Assembly (NCBI RefSeq): GCF_947504215.1
Contig: NZ_CANNGO010000012.1
Coordinates: forward strand, 62,001-126,000
Reading direction: 5' to 3'
Length of the DNA stretch: 64,000 bases
Origin: an uncultured Ruegeria sp.
GTDB taxonomy: Bacteria; Pseudomonadota; Alphaproteobacteria; Rhodobacterales; Rhodobacteraceae
The translations under genes and the position numbers were made by a program. Under the pieces are notes generated by a model. The model made no database searches and had not been told where the DNA came from. It was given only the letters and a program-made list of their open reading frames with translations. The stretch's first letter is position 1. Each line of letters starts with the position of its first letter. Below are positions 63,783 through 64,000 of this stretch, piece after piece.

Positions 63783-64000
63783 TCATTGCGACCAGTCCTT
63801 GAGACCGTGCTCCCACAGCTCTGGGACACCAAACCCGTAACCCTGAAGATACTCGATCTTTTGTTCACGTAGGAACGCCAATGCTTCCCCATCGGATGCC
63901 ATTTCCGCCACGAGTTGAATTCCGAGGTGCTGCGCCAGTGTCGCGATGGCCGTCACGAACGCGGCCCCTTGTGTGTCATGCGGCAACCCGCGGACATAGG
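63783..64000 (-). CDS. EAL-domain protein, 3' end only
   Basis: The C-terminal roughly 72 residues of an EAL (cyclic-di-GMP phosphodiesterase) domain are present; the rest lies beyond the right edge. YVRGLPHDTQGAAFVTAI is followed by LAQHLGIQLVAEMASDGEAL, with the family's late Glu, and KIEYLQGYGFGVPELWE. It is outside the conflict locus and converges with the TIR-STAND gene. Whether the enzyme is active cannot be judged from this end. Confidence 0.85.
   Translation of the reverse strand, partial: YVRGLPHDTQGAAFVTAIATLAQHLGIQLVAEMASDGEALAFLREQKIEYLQGYGFGVPELWEHGLKDWSQ

Overview
The window looks like chromosome, or a large replicon, from a Rhodobacteraceae (Roseobacter-group) alphaproteobacterium. 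The evidence is the Aap-type amino-acid transporter, the infA-maf-RNase E/G-yacG housekeeping block, the style of the AzlCD and hydantoinase operons, moderate GC content and family resemblance throughout. Placement is by recognition only; no search was run.

Region 1 (1-20.3 kb) is a well-ordered metabolic region. A MarR-controlled secreted alpha/beta hydrolase is followed by an amino-acid-type ABC transporter (binding protein and two permeases) closed by a strong terminator. Next come a minus-strand sulfur operon (metC, VOC protein, persulfide-dioxygenase-like MBL protein), a divergent BisC-type molybdoenzyme with an IclR regulator, and a rhodanese. A seven-gene operon follows: FAD amino-acid oxidase, hydantoinase A and B, SDR, propionyl-CoA-synthetase-like ligase, RidA and an ABC ATPase. 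The ATPase is probably the missing subunit of the transporter about 15 kb upstream. A 44-nt leader element shared by the molybdoenzyme and rhodanese genes, and a related dyad before the binding-protein gene, suggest co-regulation. I infer uptake and breakdown of an unidentified, possibly S-oxidised or cyclic-amide amino-acid derivative.

Region 2 (20.3-39 kb) is mixed. It holds a dead IS6 element; LysR- and TetR-controlled small stress or redox genes with clear operators; a VWA protein; an isochorismatase-like hydrolase; an orphan Phd-type antitoxin; Lrp/AzlCD; a nitrilase-like amidohydrolase; the infA-maf-RNase E/G-yacG operon; tRNA-Phe beside a broken serine recombinase; tRNA-Gln; several dehydrogenases; and a CocE/NonD hydrolase gene broken by two compensating frameshifts.

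Region 3 (39-48.5 kb) is signalling. A roadblock-like protein, an OmpR-type response regulator and a histidine kinase whose phospho-acceptor His is replaced by Arg are followed by a periplasmic protein and a second, intact paralogous kinase. A YceI/DUF5519-like pair with a divergent TetR regulator follows.

Region 4 (47.2-64 kb) is accessory. A 1137-residue RTX/EF-hand protein with 360-bp tandem repeats lies between two inverted copies of an array of short CTCA/TGAG palindromes. IS3 and IS481 remnants follow, then a candidate conflict system. That system has a 204-residue unknown protein and a SLOG-SLATT-type membrane protein on the minus strand, and, divergently, a 1175-residue TIR-STAND NTPase-FGE-fold protein. 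Pairing a TIR domain with a SLOG-fused membrane effector recalls Thoeris logic (TIR-made nucleotide sensed by SLOG), here with a STAND-gated TIR and an FGE fold that appears non-catalytic. This is the best candidate for an undescribed system in the window. The right edge cuts an EAL-domain gene.
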